Source of the DNA: Dama dama
Lineage: Eukaryota; Chordata; Mammalia; Artiodactyla; Cervidae
Direction of reading: 5' to 3'
Assembly: GCF_033118175.1 (NCBI RefSeq)
Contig: NC_083681.1
Span: 18,618,001-18,682,000 of the forward strand
Length of the DNA: 64,000 nt
Below the pieces are notes generated by a model that searched no databases, was not told where the DNA came from, and saw only the letters and a program-made list of their open reading frames with translations. Positions 1 through 12,800 of the stretch are shown here, in pieces. A program made the translations under genes and the position numbers. Positions within the stretch are counted from its first letter, which is position 1. Each line of letters begins with the position of its first letter.

Positions 1-486
1 ACCCCTTGATACTATACGTAAAAAACTCTAACGATGCCACCAGAAAATTACTAGAGCTAATCAATGAATTTAGTAAACTTGCAGGATACAAAATGAATTT
101 TATTTCTGTTTTCTTTTGGGTGGGATACAAAATTAATACCCAGAAATCCCTTGCATTTCTATAAGTTCACAACAAAAAATCAGAAAAGAGATATTAAGGC
201 AACAATCCCATTCGCCATTGCAGCAAAAAAATAAAATGCCTAGGAAAAGACCTACTTGAGGATGCAAAAGACCTGTATACAGAAAACTATAAGACACTGC
301 TAAAAAAAAAAAAAAATCAAGGACAACACAAACAGACGGAGAGATATGCCATATTCTTGGATTGAAAGAACTGATATTGTGAAAATGACTATACTTCCCA
401 AAGCAAACTACAGATTCAATGCAATCCCTAACAAATTTCCAATGGCATTTTTCACAGGACTAGAACAAAAAGTTTCACAATTCGTA

Positions 487-650
487 TACCTGGGTTCCAT
501 CCCTGGATTGGGAAGATTCCCTGGAGGTGTGCAGGGCAACCCACTCCAGTATTCTTGGGTGGAAAATCCCCATGGACAGAGGAGCCTGGCAGGCTACCTC
601 CATGGTGTCACAAAGAGTCAGACATGACTGAGTGACTAAGCACAGCACAG
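487..650 (+). mobile_element. Bov-tA type SINE, 5'-truncated
   Basis: Begins within the tRNA-derived head at the B-box-like GGTTCCATCC and continues through the ruminant Bov-A body (CCACTCCAGTATTCTTG, AGAGTCAGACATGACTGAG). It splits the L1 ORF2 sequence between TTCACAATTCGTA and ATGGAAACACAAAAA, which are contiguous in the other L1 copies here. Confidence 0.88.
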
Positions 651-1560
651 CATGGAAACACAAAAATCCCCAAATAGCCAAAACTATCTTGAGAAAGAAA
701 AATGGAGTTGGAGGAATCAATTTTGCTGACTTCAGACTGTAGTATAAAGTTAGAGTCATCAAGACAGTGTGGTACTGACACAAAAAACAGAAATGTAGAC
801 CAAAGGAAGAAGATAGAAAGCCCAGACATAAACCCACATAACTCTGGTCACCTAATTTATGACAAAGGATATGAGAATATATAATGGATTAAAGACAGCC
901 TCTTCAATAAGTGATGCTGAGTAAACTGGACATGTAAAGCTACATGTAAAAGCATGAAATTAGGACTTTCCTTAACACCATACACAAGAATTAACTCAAA
1001 AAATATTAAAGACTTGAATCTAAGGCCAGATACTATAAAACTCTTACAGGTAAACATAATCAGAACACTCTTTGACATAAGTTGCAGCAAGACATTTTTT
1101 GACCCATCTTCTAGAGTAATGAAAATAATAAATGAATGGGACCTAATTAAATTTAAAAGCTTTTCCACAGCAAAGTAAACTATAAACCAGATGAAAAGAC
1201 AATCTTCAGAATGGGAGAAAAAAATTGCAAACAAACCAACTGACAAAAGATTAATGTGCAACATATACAAATAGCTCAAGCAGCTCAGTATTAAAAAACA
1301 GACAAACCAATAAAAACATGGGCAGAAGACCTAGACATCTCTCCAAAGTCATACAGATGGCCCATAAGCACATGAAAAGATGTTCAACATCACTAATCAT
1401 TAGAGAAATACAAATCAAAACTACAATGAAGTATTATCTCATTATCTCATACATCAGAATGGCCATTTAAAAATCTACAAAGAATAAATCCTGGAGAGGC
1501 TGTGGAGAAAAGGGAAACTTCTTGCACTATTGGTGGGAATGTTAACACTATGGAAAACAG

Positions 1561-1772
1561 TATTATTGTTTATGTGTTAAGTTGTGTCTGATTATTTTGT
1601 GACCCTGTAGATTGTAGCCCACAAGACTCCTCTGTCCATGGGACTTCCCAGGCAAGAATACTTCAGTGGGTTGCTATTTCCTTCTCCAAGGGATCTCCCC
1701 AACCCAGGGATCAAACCTGCATCTCCTGCTTTACAGGAGGATCCTTTCACCATTGGGCCACATGGGAAACCC
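1561..1772 (-). mobile_element. Bov-tA SINE with target-site duplication
   Basis: Reverse-strand Bov-tA: the body reads CAGGCAAGAATACTTCAGTG and the tRNA-like head sits at the right end. An 11-bp duplication with one mismatch (1550-1560 and 1773-1783) brackets it inside the L1 3' region. Confidence 0.9.
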
Positions 1773-1852
1773 ATGGAGAACAGGGAGAACTAAGACCCAT
1801 GATTTCCACTGCTAGGCATATACCCAGAGAAAATAATAATTCAAAAAGTCAC

Positions 1853-2130
1853 ATGGGGAACTTTCCTGGTGGGCCAGTGGTTAAGAGTCTGCCTTGCAAT
1901 GCAGGGGATGGGGCTCATTCCCTGGTTGGGGACCTAAGATCCCACATGCCACAGAGCAACTAAAGCACACATGCAGCACATATGGAGCTGATACATGCTA
2001 GAGTTTGTACACCATAACTAGAGAGTTTGTGCAAAACAGAAGATCCTTCATGGCACAATGAAGATCTGACATGATGCAACTAAGACCTGATGCAGCCAAA
2101 CAAACAGATAAATAAATACTAAAAAAAAAA
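1853..2130 (+). mobile_element. CHR-type (tRNA-derived cetartiodactyl) SINE
   Basis: Starts near GGGGAACTTTCCTGGTGGGC, has the CATGCCACAGAGCAACTAA block and ends in an A-rich tail. AAAAAG(T/C)CAC at 1843-1852 and 2131-2140 is a likely target-site duplication. A short (AC)n run follows. Confidence 0.85.
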
Positions 2131-2358
2131 AAAAAGCCACACACACACACATTAATGTTCACTGAGGCACTATATGTAATAGCTAGGACAAGCAAGCAAC
2201 CTGGATATCATTCACAAAGGAATGTATAAAGAATATGTAGTATATGTAACAGTGGAATATTACTCAGCCATAAAAAGCAACAAAATTGGGTCTTTTGTAG
2301 AGACATGGATGGACATAGAGACTGTCAATCAGCTTAAAGTAAGTCAGAAAGAGTAAAA

Positions 2359-3983
2359 CAAATAGCCAAAACAATCTTGAGAAAGAAGAATGGAATTGGG
2401 GGAATCAACCTGCCTGACTTCAGGCTATACTACAAAGCTACAGTCATCAAGACAGTATGGTTCTGGCACGAAGACAGAAATGTAGATCAATGGAACAAAA
2501 TAGAAAGCCCAGAGATAAATCCACGCACCTATGGACACCTTATCTTTGACAAAGGAGGCAAGAATACACAATAGAGAAAAGACAATCTCTTTAACAGGTG
2601 GTACTGGGAAAACTGGTCAACCACTTGTAAAAGAATGAAACTAGAACACTTTCTAACACCATACACAAAAAATAAACTCAAAATGGATGAAAGATCTAAA
2701 TGTAAGACCAAAAACTATAAAACTCCTAGAAGAAAACATAGACAAAACACTCTTTGATATAAATCATAGCAGGATCCTCTATGACCCACCTCCCAGAATA
2801 ATGGAAATAAAAGCAAAAATAAACGAATGGGACCTAATTAAACTTAAAAGCTTTTGCACTACAAAGGAAATTATAAGCAGGGTGAAAAGACAGCCTTCAG
2901 AATGGGAGAAAATAGTAGCAAATGAAGCAACTGACAAAGAATTAACCTCAAAAATATACCAGCAACTCCTGCAGCTCAATTCCAGAGAAATAAGCGACCG
3001 GATCAAAAAATAGGCCAAAGAACTAAACAGACATTTCTACAAAGAAGACATACAAGTAGCTAACAAAGACATGAAAAGATGCTCAACATCACTCATTATC
3101 AGAGAAATGCAAATCAAAACCACAGTGAGATACCATCTCACGCCGGTCAGAATGGCTGCTATACAAAAGTCTACAAACAATAAATGCTGGAGAGGGTGCG
3201 GAGAAAAAGGAACCCTCTTATACTGTTGGTGGGAATGCAAACTAGTACAGCCACTATGGAGAACAGTGTGGAGATTTCTGAAAAAACTAGAAATAGAACT
3301 GCCATACAACCCAGTAGTCCCACTGCTGGGCATACACACCGAGGAAACCAGAGTTTAAAGACACGTGTACCCCAATGTTCATCACAGCACTGTTTACAAT
3401 AGCCAGGATATGGAAGCAACCTAGATGTCCATCGGCAGATGAATGGATAAGAAAGCTGTGGTACATATACACAGTGAAATATTACTCAGCTATTAAAAGA
3501 ATGCATTTGAATCAGTTCTAATGAGGTGGATGAAACTGGAGCCTATTACACAGAGCAAAGTAAGTCAGAAAGAAAAACACCAGTACAGTATACTAACACA
3601 TATATATGAAATTTAGAAAGATGGTAACGATGACCCTATATGAGAAACAGCAAAAGAGACACAGATGTAAAGAACAGACTTCTGGACTCTGTGGAAGAAG
3701 GTGAGGGTGGGATGATTTGAGAGAATAGCATTGAAACATGTATATTATCGTATGTGAAATAGATCGCCAGTCCAGGTTTGATGCATGAGACAGGGTGCTC
3801 AGGGCTGGTGCACTGGGATGACCCGGAGGGATGGGATGGGTGGGGGAGGTGGGAGAGGGGTTCAGGAAGGGGAATACATGTACACCCATGGCTGATTCAT
3901 GTGAATGTATGGCAAAAGCCACCACAATATTGTAAAGTAATTAGCCTCCAATTAAAATAAATAAATTTTAAAAAAATTTTAAA
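2359..3983 (+). mobile_element. 5'-truncated L1 inserted into the older L1
   Basis: A 1.6-kb L1 3' end. It opens in ORF2 at the segment AKTILRKKNGIGGINLPDF, runs through the ORF2 C-terminus (pieces near 2377-2574, 2687-3013 and 3071-3358 in shifted frames) and a 3' UTR ending GCCTCCAATTAAAATAAA plus an A/T-rich tail. A 13-bp duplication with one mismatch lies at 2346-2358 and 3984-3996. Removing the insert rejoins the outer L1 3' UTR. The different 3' UTR and better ORF2 similarity to the young L1 at 46158-53612 indicate a younger subfamily than its host element. Confidence 0.9.
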
Positions 3984-4332
3984 AGAAAGAGGAAAATAAA
4001 TACCATATATTAACACATATGTGTGAAACCTATAAAAATGGTATAGGTGATGGCCTTTGCAAAGCAGATATAGAGACACAGACATAGAAAGCAAATGTGC
4101 TGTCACCAAAGTGGGAAAGTAGGGGTGGGATGATTTGGGAGATTGGTATTGACATATATACATTGTTGATACTATGTACAAAACAGGTAACTAATGAGAA
4201 CCTACTGTATATCTTGGGGAACTCTACTCAAAGTTCTGTGGTGATCTAAATGGGAAGGAAATGCAAAAAAGGGGGATTATATGTATACATATCCAAAAGA
4301 GAGAGGATGTACATGTACATATAGCAGCAACA

Positions 4333-4422
4333 TGGACTGTATGGACCACAACCTGCCAGGCTCCTCTGTCCATGGAATTCCCCAGGCAAGAATACTGGAG
4401 TGGACTACCATTCCCTTCTCCA
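4333..4422 (-). mobile_element. Bov-A fragment
   Basis: A 90-bp piece of the reverse-strand Bov-A body (CCAGGCTCCTCTGTCCATGG, CAGGCAAGAATACTGGAGTG) in the last 170 bp of the outer L1. No clear target-site duplication. Confidence 0.8.
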
Positions 4423-4503
4423 GCATGACTGATTCACTTCACTGTACAGTAGAAGCCAACAGAGCATTGTGAAGCAGCTGTACTCCAATAAAAACCAATT
4501 TTG

Positions 4504-4851
4504 GGAAAATGAAGAACAAAGAAATAGGTACAGAGCCCAGAGTTGGTTTGGCATTTTGGGATCTGCTAGACTGAGAGACGATTACTTTCACTTGGCTCGA
4601 TATACTGAGCTTCTCAAAGTGGAGCATTTACAAGGATGTGAAAGTTACCTAAGTTTTAGTGTGTTGATATGCACCTTCCACCTTGAGTAGGAGTGACCCT
4701 ATTTTGGGCCCAGAAATTTATTTCAACCAAATACTCCTGGATTTGGTACAAACTAGAGTAGACCCAGAGCCTTAATTCTATGTTTCTAGGAGAATTTCTT
4801 GAGCTGACTTTCCAGATCAGTAATTATTTTCTGTATTCCTTCCACCTAATG
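4504..4851. other. Unassigned spacer
   Basis: About 350 bp between the end of the outer L1 and a BovB. No repeat family, convincing reading frame or RNA gene recognised. Confidence 0.5.
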
Positions 4852-4859
4852 CCATGTCT

Positions 4860-5883
4860 TAAAGAGATGAGAATACCAGATCCCCTTACCTGCCTCCTGA
4901 GAAATCTGCATGCAGGTCAAGAAGCAACAGTTAGAACTGGACATGAAACAATGGACTGGTTCCAAATTGGGAAAGAAGTACGTCAAGGCTGTATATTGTC
5001 ACCTTGCTTATTAACTTATATACGGATTACATCATGTGAAATACCAGGCTGGATGAAGCACAAGCTGGAATAAAGATTTTCCAGAGAAATATAAATAACC
5101 TCAGACATGCAAATGACACCAGCCTTATGGCAGAAACTGAAGAGGAATTAAAGAGCCTCTTGATGAAAGTGAAAGAGGAGAGTGAAAAGGCTGGCTTAAA
5201 ACACAACATTCAGAAAACAAAGATCATGGCATCTGGTCCCATCACTTCATGGCAAATAGATGGGGAAACAGTGACAAACTTTATTTTTCTGGGCTGCAAA
5301 ATCACTGCAGATGGTGACTGCAGCCATGAAATTAAAAGTTGCATGCTCCTTGGAAGAAAAACTATGACCAACCTAGATAGCATATTAAAAAGCAGAGACA
5401 TTACTTTGCCAGCAAAAGTTGGCAACATATAGTCAAAGCTATTGTTTTTCCGGTAGTCATGTATGGATGTCAGAGTTGGACCATAAAGAAAGCTGAGTGT
5501 TGAAGAATTGATGCTTTTGAACTGTGGTGTTGGAGAAGACTCCTGAGAGTCCCTTGGACAGCAAAGAGATCAAACCAGTCAATCCTAAAGGAAATCAGTC
5601 CTGAATATGCATTGGAAGGACTGATGCTGAAGCTGAAGTTCCAATACTCTGGCCACCTGAATGTGAAGTACTGACTCACTGGAAAAGACCCTGATGCTGG
5701 GAAAGATTGAAAGCAGGAGAAGGGGATGACAAAGGATGAGATGGTTGGATGGCATCACCGACTTGATGGACCTGAGTTTGAGCAAGCTCCAGGAGTTGGT
5801 GATGGACAGGGAAGCCTAGCATGCTACAGTCCATGGAGTTGCAAAGAGTTGGTCATGACTGAGTGACTGAACTTAACTGAACT
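4860..5883 (+). mobile_element. BovB (RTE) LINE, 5'-truncated 3' end
   Basis: Opens in the RT domain (DWFQIGKEVRQGCILSPCL at about 4950-5010), continues through a decayed YADD box (read HANDTSLMAE, with A-D replaced) and the C-terminal stretch MYGCQSWTIKKAEC with frameshifts, and ends in the BovB tail with its GACTGAGTGACTGAAC motif. An 8-bp duplication (CCATGTCT) lies at 4852-4859 and 5884-5891. Dead copy. Confidence 0.92.
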
Positions 5884-5929
5884 CCATGTCTATTGAATCC
5901 AATTTTCAACTATTATGTTTTCAAACTCA

Positions 5930-6480
5930 ATATTAAAAGGTAAAATTCAACTGAGTAAATTTGAAGATCTAATTATGTGATTCATGAAATTAGGCAGCAT
6001 CCCATCTAGCAACTAGAAGGGCACTAACATCTAGAAGTAGTTGTACAAACGAAAGGTTTTCATAGGAAGAAGGACGGGGCAGGGGAGCTGTTAGCAAAAG
6101 GAAAAAAAGGGTTACTTTTAAGCCAGAACATTTTCTTTTTGTGAGGAAGGAATTTGGTGATGGTTTTACCCTGCAGATGCCTCTTCTTCCTCTGGGTGAT
6201 GGAAAGGACCTATGTAGTGGATTACTTCATTGATGCTGACCAAAAAAGTCCAAACTGGTTGGTTAAGATTACATTTCTGGTGCAGGTTGAAACTGCAAGT
6301 AGGCCAGGTATTAAATCTTGATTTAGTATCATGGGTTTTAGCACAAGATGTGCCATTTAGGGCTTGTGGTTTTTCTCATTAGCACTGGGATATCTACTTG
6401 GGTATTCTTGGCTGTGTTTTGTCCCTGTTCAATATTGCCAGTGTTGTCTCCTATTTTTTGAGAGTATTTATTAAGCTGAT
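5930..6480. repeat. Unclassified interspersed repeat, copy 1
   Basis: Shares collinear blocks with 16945-17282: GATTCATGA followed by AGGCAGCATCC and TCTAGCA, then further on AAGATT-CATTTCTGG followed by GTTGAAACT. I recognise no coding sequence and cannot name the family; an old LTR or non-autonomous element is plausible. It is immediately followed by the L1 at 6498. Confidence 0.5.
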
Positions 6481-7017
6481 TTTAAAGCCTTACTCCAGGT
6501 GGGGGCAGTCCCAAGATGACACAGAAATAGGACGACTTTCTCCCCACAAATTCATCAAAAGATCATTTGAATGTGGAGCAACTTCCATAAAACAACTTCT
6601 GAATGCTGGCGGAGGACACCAGACACTCAGAAAGGCAGCTCAAACTCTTCAAAAGGAGGTAGGACAAAATATAAAAGATGAAAACAGAGACAAAGGACAG
6701 AGACCCATCCTGGGGAGGGAGCAGTGATAGAGGAGATGTTTGCACACAATAGGAAACCCCCCTGACAGGAGTGTCTGTGGGGAGCTTTGACATCTCAGAG
6801 GGCAACATAACCAAAAAAAGAAAAAGAAAAATGCACCTAACCGCAACTACCAGTGGAGAAGCAGCTCAGATGCCCACATCTGCCAGCAGCAAGTGGGGGC
6901 TGGGCAGGAAGGTGTGGACTGCATCATCTATCCTTAGGGTCAGTCCTGAGGACAGTCTGAGCGGTCTAATCTGACATAGCAACCCAAACTGTGGGATTGC
7001 CAGAGAGACAAAAAAGC

Positions 7018-7039
7018 GGGGGGGGGGGGGGGGGGGGGG
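7018..7039 (+). repeat. Homopolymer G run (22 G)
   Basis: An uninterrupted G tract in the L1 5' UTR, preceded by AAAAAAGC. It could form a G-quadruplex or be an expanded G-rich motif; its length may be imprecise in assembly. Confidence 0.9.
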
Positions 7040-8895
7040 TGGCATTTCCCACTAAAGTCTCTAACACTGCACAGTGACCCCTGGTGCACGCAGAGACCAA
7101 AGGATTGTGCCCTAGTGAATACCAAAGGAGAGCAAGCTGGCTGCTATTTAGGGCCCTCTATCCCTGGAAGCAGAGAGGCAAGTGTGCCACAGCCAGAGCT
7201 GGAAGTCAAGGGGCCACTGCAATCTCAGCCCCAGAGACCGCATTTCCCGCCAAACTGTGAGCAGGCTGCCAGTTGTTAACCACGACTTCCTGCGATCCTG
7301 GTGGTTCACATCAGATAAGAGCATCACAGCCTGAGACCAGCTCCCCAGAGAAGACATATGCACACCTGGGACTATGCACCCGAGAAACCAAGGGGCTGGG
7401 ACTGGGGAGGTGAGTAAGATGCACGGCCCACCTGTGACAGTCCACTCGCTGAGCACCCAATGGCCTCAGTGGCTTGGACCTGTGGCGGGCTCAAAACACG
7501 CAGCCCATCTGGGCCGGTGCCCTCATGGAACACCCAAGAGCCTGAGCAGTTTAGGCCTGGAAAGTGCATGAAACGCAGGGTCCACTTGGGACAATGTCTT
7601 CATGGAACACCCTGGAGCCTGAGCAGTGTGGACCCAGGAAGTACCCACCACCTTGGTCTGTGGCAAACCCAGTGTGGTCCATCCAATATAAGCACTCCCC
7701 ACTCATGCCAGGAGTATTTGTTTGCAGTGTCCCTCCCTTTCCACAAACAGCTGAACACATGACCATGAATAAGTGGCCCCTTTCTCCCCCTCATGTCAGA
7801 GTGGAAATTAGACTCTAAAGAGACTTGCAAACAGAGGAAGCCAAAATAAACAAGAAGGGAAAACTGCCATGAAACTGACAGGTGCAACAGTTTAAAACCC
7901 TGCAGTAAATGCTGAGACTGTGCATTGACTTGCAACTATAGACCTTGAGAACAAGTACAAGCCAGAAAAAGGACAATCTGACACTGAACTGATCCCACAT
8001 TGCCCACAAGAGCTCCAGAGAAATTCCTAGATGTATATTTCCTATTAAAACAAATTCTATATATATTTTTTAATTTTTGTGATCAATTTTGTTTTATACT
8101 TTTTATATTGTAATTTTGAGCATCTAACCTGTATTCTAGATTTTCAATCTGTGCTTTTTATTATTTGTTAGCAATTTTGTAACTTCAGTACCCATCTAAT
8201 CTTCAGTATCCACTTTCACTTAGGAATTTGATTATTGACTTGATTGATCTTTCCCATTTTGACTCTCCCTTTTTTCCTCCTGGTCACCTCTATCTTCTTC
8301 CTCCCTCTTCTCTTCTCAATATAACTCTGTGAATCTCTCTGGGTGTTCCTGGCTGTGAAGAGTTGTTTCACCATTAACCTAGGGGTTTTATCTTCTGTGA
8401 TGTATGGATGGAGGTGTTGAAGCTACTGTAAGAGGGGGACTGAAACCCAGATGCAGGAGGCTCAACTCCAGAACTTAAGAACATCAGAGACTTCTGACTC
8501 CAGAGAACATTAAGAGACAAGAGCCTACCCAAAAGTCTCCATACCTATACTGAAACTAAGCTCCACCCAAGAGACAGCAAGTTCCAGTGCAAGGCACACC
8601 ATGCTAATTCTCCAGCAAAAATAAGAAGACAAAACTGAATATTGAAAGATGGGCTGCCTAAAGCCATACCAAGCCCAGAGACACTCCCAAAACAAACTAC
8701 TGGACACTTCATTGCACTCCAGAGAGAAGAAATACAGCTCCACCCACCAGAACACAGACACAAGTTCCCCCAACCAAGAAGCCTTGACAAGCCACTGGTC
8801 CAGCCCCACCCACAGGGAGAAGAATCCACAAATAAAAGGAATCACAACATTCCAGCTTGAAGAAAGGGCACCCCAAACACAGAAAGCTGAACAAA

Positions 8896-9819
8896 ATGAA
8901 AAGACAGAGAAATATCCAGCAAGTGAAGGAACATGATAAAAATCCACCAAACCAAACAAAACTGGAGGAGATAGGGAGTCTACCTGAAAAAGAATTCAGA
9001 CTAATGATAATAAAGATGATCCAAAACCTAGAAAACAAGATGTAGTTACAAATAAATAGACTAGAGACAAGGATTGAGAAGAGTAAGAAATGTTTAACAA
9101 GGACCTAGAATAAATAAAGGAGAGTCAATCAATAATGAACAATGCAATAACTAAGATTAAAAACACTCTGGAGAGAACCAACAGTAGAATAACTGAGACA
9201 GAAAGGAGGATAAGTGAGGTGGGAGATGGGATGGTGGAAATAAAGGAAGCAAAGAGAAAAAATAAAAATGAATAAAAAGAAATGAGGACAACCTCAGAAA
9301 CCTCAGGGACAATATTAAATGCCCCAGCATTCAAATCATAGTTGTCCCAGAAGAAGACAAAAAGAAAGAGCATGAGAAAGTACTTGAGGAGATAACAGTC
9401 AAAAAACTCCCCTAAAATGGGAAAAGAAATACCCACCCAAGTCCAAGAAACCCAGAGAGTTCCAAACAGGGTAAACCCAAGGCAAAATACCCCAAGACAC
9501 ATATTAATCAAACTAACAAAAATTAAACACAAGGAGAAAATATTAAAAGCAGCAAGGGAAAAGCAACAAATAACACGCAAGGGGATACTCATAAGGATAA
9601 CAGCTCATTTTTCAATAGAAATTCTTCAGGCCAGAAGGGAATGGCAGAATATAACTAAAGTGATGAAAGAGAAAAACCTACAACCAAGGATTACTGTACC
9701 CAGCAAGGATCTAATTCAGATATGAAGGAGAAATCAAAAGCTTTACAAACAAGCAAAAGCTGAGAGAATTGAGCACCACCAAACCAGCTCTTCCACAAAT
9801 GCTGAAGGATCTTCTCTAG
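8896..9819 (+). pseudogene. L1 ORF1 (ORF1p RNA-binding chaperone), broken
   Basis: ORF1p is the trimeric nucleic-acid chaperone of L1. The ATG at 8896 opens MKRQRNIQQVKEHDKNPPNQ, matching the start of the better copy at 51305. The first frame stops at 9043-9045 (TAG). Downstream pieces of the RNA-recognition and C-terminal domains are visible in shifted frames, e.g. ILKAAREKQQITRKG and ETLQARREWQ at about 9540-9660, and the end matches MLKDLL then stop. The length of 924 nt is close to the 927 nt of the other copy. Non-functional. Confidence 0.88.
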
Positions 9820-9876
9820 ACAGGAAACACAGAAAAGGTTTATAAAAACGAATCCAAAACAACAAAGTAAAAGGTA

Positions 9877-12800
9877 ATGGGATTGTACTTATCAATAACT
9901 ACCTTAAATGTAAATGGGTTAAATGCTCCAACCAAAAGACAAAGACTGGCCAAATGGATACAAAACAAAACCCCTATATATGCTGTCTACAAGAAAGACA
10001 CACCTCAAACCTAGGGACACATATAGACTGAAAGTGAGGGGCTGGAAAAATATATTTCATGAAAATGAAGACCAAAAGAAAGCAGGAGTAGCAATACTCA
10101 TCAGATAAAAAAGACTGAAATAAACACCATGATAAGAGACAAAGAAAGACACTACATAGTGATCAAGGGATCAATTCAAGTAGATACAGCTTTATAAATA
10201 TATATGCACCCAACATAGGAGCACCTCAATACATAAGGCATGCTAACAAGTATGGAAGGGGAAATAAACAGTAACACAATAATAGAGGGGGACATTAATA
10301 CCCTACTCATACCTATGGATAGATCAATCAAAGAGAAAATTAGCAAGGAAGCACAAGTTTTAAATAATACAATGAGCCATTTAGACCGAATTGATTTCTA
10401 GAGGACATTTCACCCCCAAACAATGGATTTCACCTTTTCCTTAAGGGCACCATTTCAAGCATCTTTTCTGATCACAATGCAGTAAGATTAGATATCAACT
10501 ACAGGGGAAAAAGCTATAAAAAAACACAAACATAGGATACTAAACAACATGCTTCTGAATAACCAACCGATCACAAAAGAAATTAAAAAAGAAATCAAAA
10601 TATGCATAGAAACAAATGATAATGAAAACATGACAACCCAAAACCTATGGGATTCAGTAAAAGTGGTGCTAAGAGGGAGGTTCATAGCACAAGCCTACCT
10701 CAAGAAACAATAGAAACATCAAATAGGCAACCTAATTTTACACCTAAAGCAACTAGAAAAAGAACAAAACAACCCCAAAGTTAGTAGAAGAAGAGAAATC
10801 ATAAAAATCAGAACAGAAATAAATGAAATAGAAATGAAGGAAACTATAGAAAGATCAACAAATCTAAAAGTTGGTTTTTTGAGAAGATAGACAAAATAGA
10901 CAAACTGTTAGACCCATCAGTTTAAAAAATGAGAAGAATCAAATCAATAATTAGAAATGAAAAATGGAGACATCACAACAGACAACACAGCAATACAAAA
11001 GATCATAAGAGAATACTATGGCATAAGAGAATACTACTATAGGCATATAGTTGCCTATAGAAAGGACAACTTGGAAGAAATGGACAAATTCTTAGAAAAA
11101 TGTAACCTTCCAAAAATGAACCAGGGAGAAATAGAAAATCGGAACAGATCAATCACAAGCCATAATCAAAAATTTCCAACAAACAAAATCCCAGGACCAG
11201 ATGGCTTCACAAGTGAATTCTACCGAAATGTTAGAGAATAGCTAACACCTATCCTACTCAAACTCTTCCAGAAAATTGCAGAGGAAGGAAAACTCCCAAA
11301 CTCATTCTATGAGGCCACCATCACCCTGATCCCAAAACCAAACAAAGATGCCACCCAAAAAGAAAACTACAGGCCAATATCATTGATGAACATAGATGCA
11401 AAAACCCTCAACAAAATTCTAGAAAACAGAATTCAACAACATATTAAAAAGATCATACATCATGACCAAGTGGGCTTTATTCCAGGGATGCAAGGATTCT
11501 TCAATATTTGCAAATCAATTGATTTTATCAACCATATTAACAAATTGAAAGGTAAAAACAACAAGATTATCTCAATAGATGCAAAGAAAGTCTTTGACAA
11601 AATTCAACACCCATTTATGATAAAAATTCTCCAGAAAGCAGACATAGAAGGAACACACTTCAACATAATAAAAGCCATATACAACAAGCCCATAGCAAAC
11701 ATTATCCTCAATGGCAAAAAATTGAAAGCATTTCCTCTAAAATCAGAAAAAAGGCAAGGATGCCCACTCTCACCACTACTATTCAACATAGTTTTGGAAG
11801 TCCTAGCCACAACAGCCAGAGAAGAAAAAGAAATAAAAGGAATCCAGATTGGAAAAGAAGTAAAACTCTCACTGCAGATGACATGATTCTCTACATAGAA
11901 AACCCTAAAGATACCACCAAAAAATTACTAGAGCAAATCAATGAATATAGTAAAGTCACAAGATATAAAATTAATACACAGAAATCCCTTACATTCCTAT
12001 ACACTAACAATGAAAAAATAGAAAGAGAAATTAAGGAAACAATCCCATTCACCACTGCAATGAAAAGAATAAAATACTTAGGAATAAATTTACCTTAAAA
12101 AACAAAAGACCTATATATGAAAAACTACAAAACACTGATGAAAGAAATCAAAGATGATGCAAACAGATGGGGAAATATACCATGTTTGTGAGTTGGAAGA
12201 ATCAATAGAGTGAAAATGAGTATACTACCCAAAGCAATCTATAGATTCAACACAATACCTATCCAGCTACCCATGATATTTTTTCACAAAACTAGAACAA
12301 ATAATTTCACAATTTGTATGGAAACACAAGAAACCTCTAATAGGCAAAGCAATCTTGAGAAAGAAGAATGGAACTGGAGGAATCAACCTCCCTGACTTCA
12401 GACTATACTACAAAGCTACAGTCATCAAGATATTGGCACAAAGTGCCAAGACACTGGCACATCAGGGAACTGGCACAAAGACAGAAGTATAGATAAGTGG
12501 AACAAAATAGAAAGCCCAGAGATAAACCCACACCCTATGGACACTTTATCTTTGACAAAGGAGGCAAAAATATACAATGGAGAAAAGACAATCTCTTTAA
12601 TAAGTAGTGCTGGGAAAACTGGTAAGCCACATCTGAAAGAGTTAAACTAGAACGCTTTCTAACACCATACACAAAACTAAACTCAAAATGGATTAAAGAT
12701 CTAAGTGTAAGACCATAAACTATAAAACTGTCAGAAGAAAACATATGCAGAACACTCTTTAACAGAAATCTCAGCAAGATCCTCTATGACCCACCTCCCA

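Larger units (their letters stand above)
1..4503 (+). mobile_element. Old L1 LINE, ORF2 3' half and 3' UTR (outer element of a nest)
   Basis: The left edge of the window enters an L1 inside the reverse-transcriptase region of ORF2: the first bases translate to a decayed form of the segment after the FADD box (LYxENPKDATRK). Recognisable ORF2 C-terminal pieces follow to about 1550, then the 3' UTR, ending near 4503 in an A-rich stretch after CTCCAATAAAAACC. Many stops and frameshifts make it a dead copy. Its 3' UTR differs from that of the inner L1 at 2359-3983 and resembles that of the L1 at 29087-41543, suggesting an older subfamily. It is interrupted by SINEs at 487-650, 1561-1772, 1853-2130 and 4333-4422 and by an entire second L1. 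The 5' part lies outside the window. Confidence 0.9.

Noticed and set aside
7374..7935. Overlapping ORFs of 65-111 codons on both strands
   Set aside because: All lie in the GC-richer 5' UTR of the decayed L1 at 6498 and none resembles a known protein.
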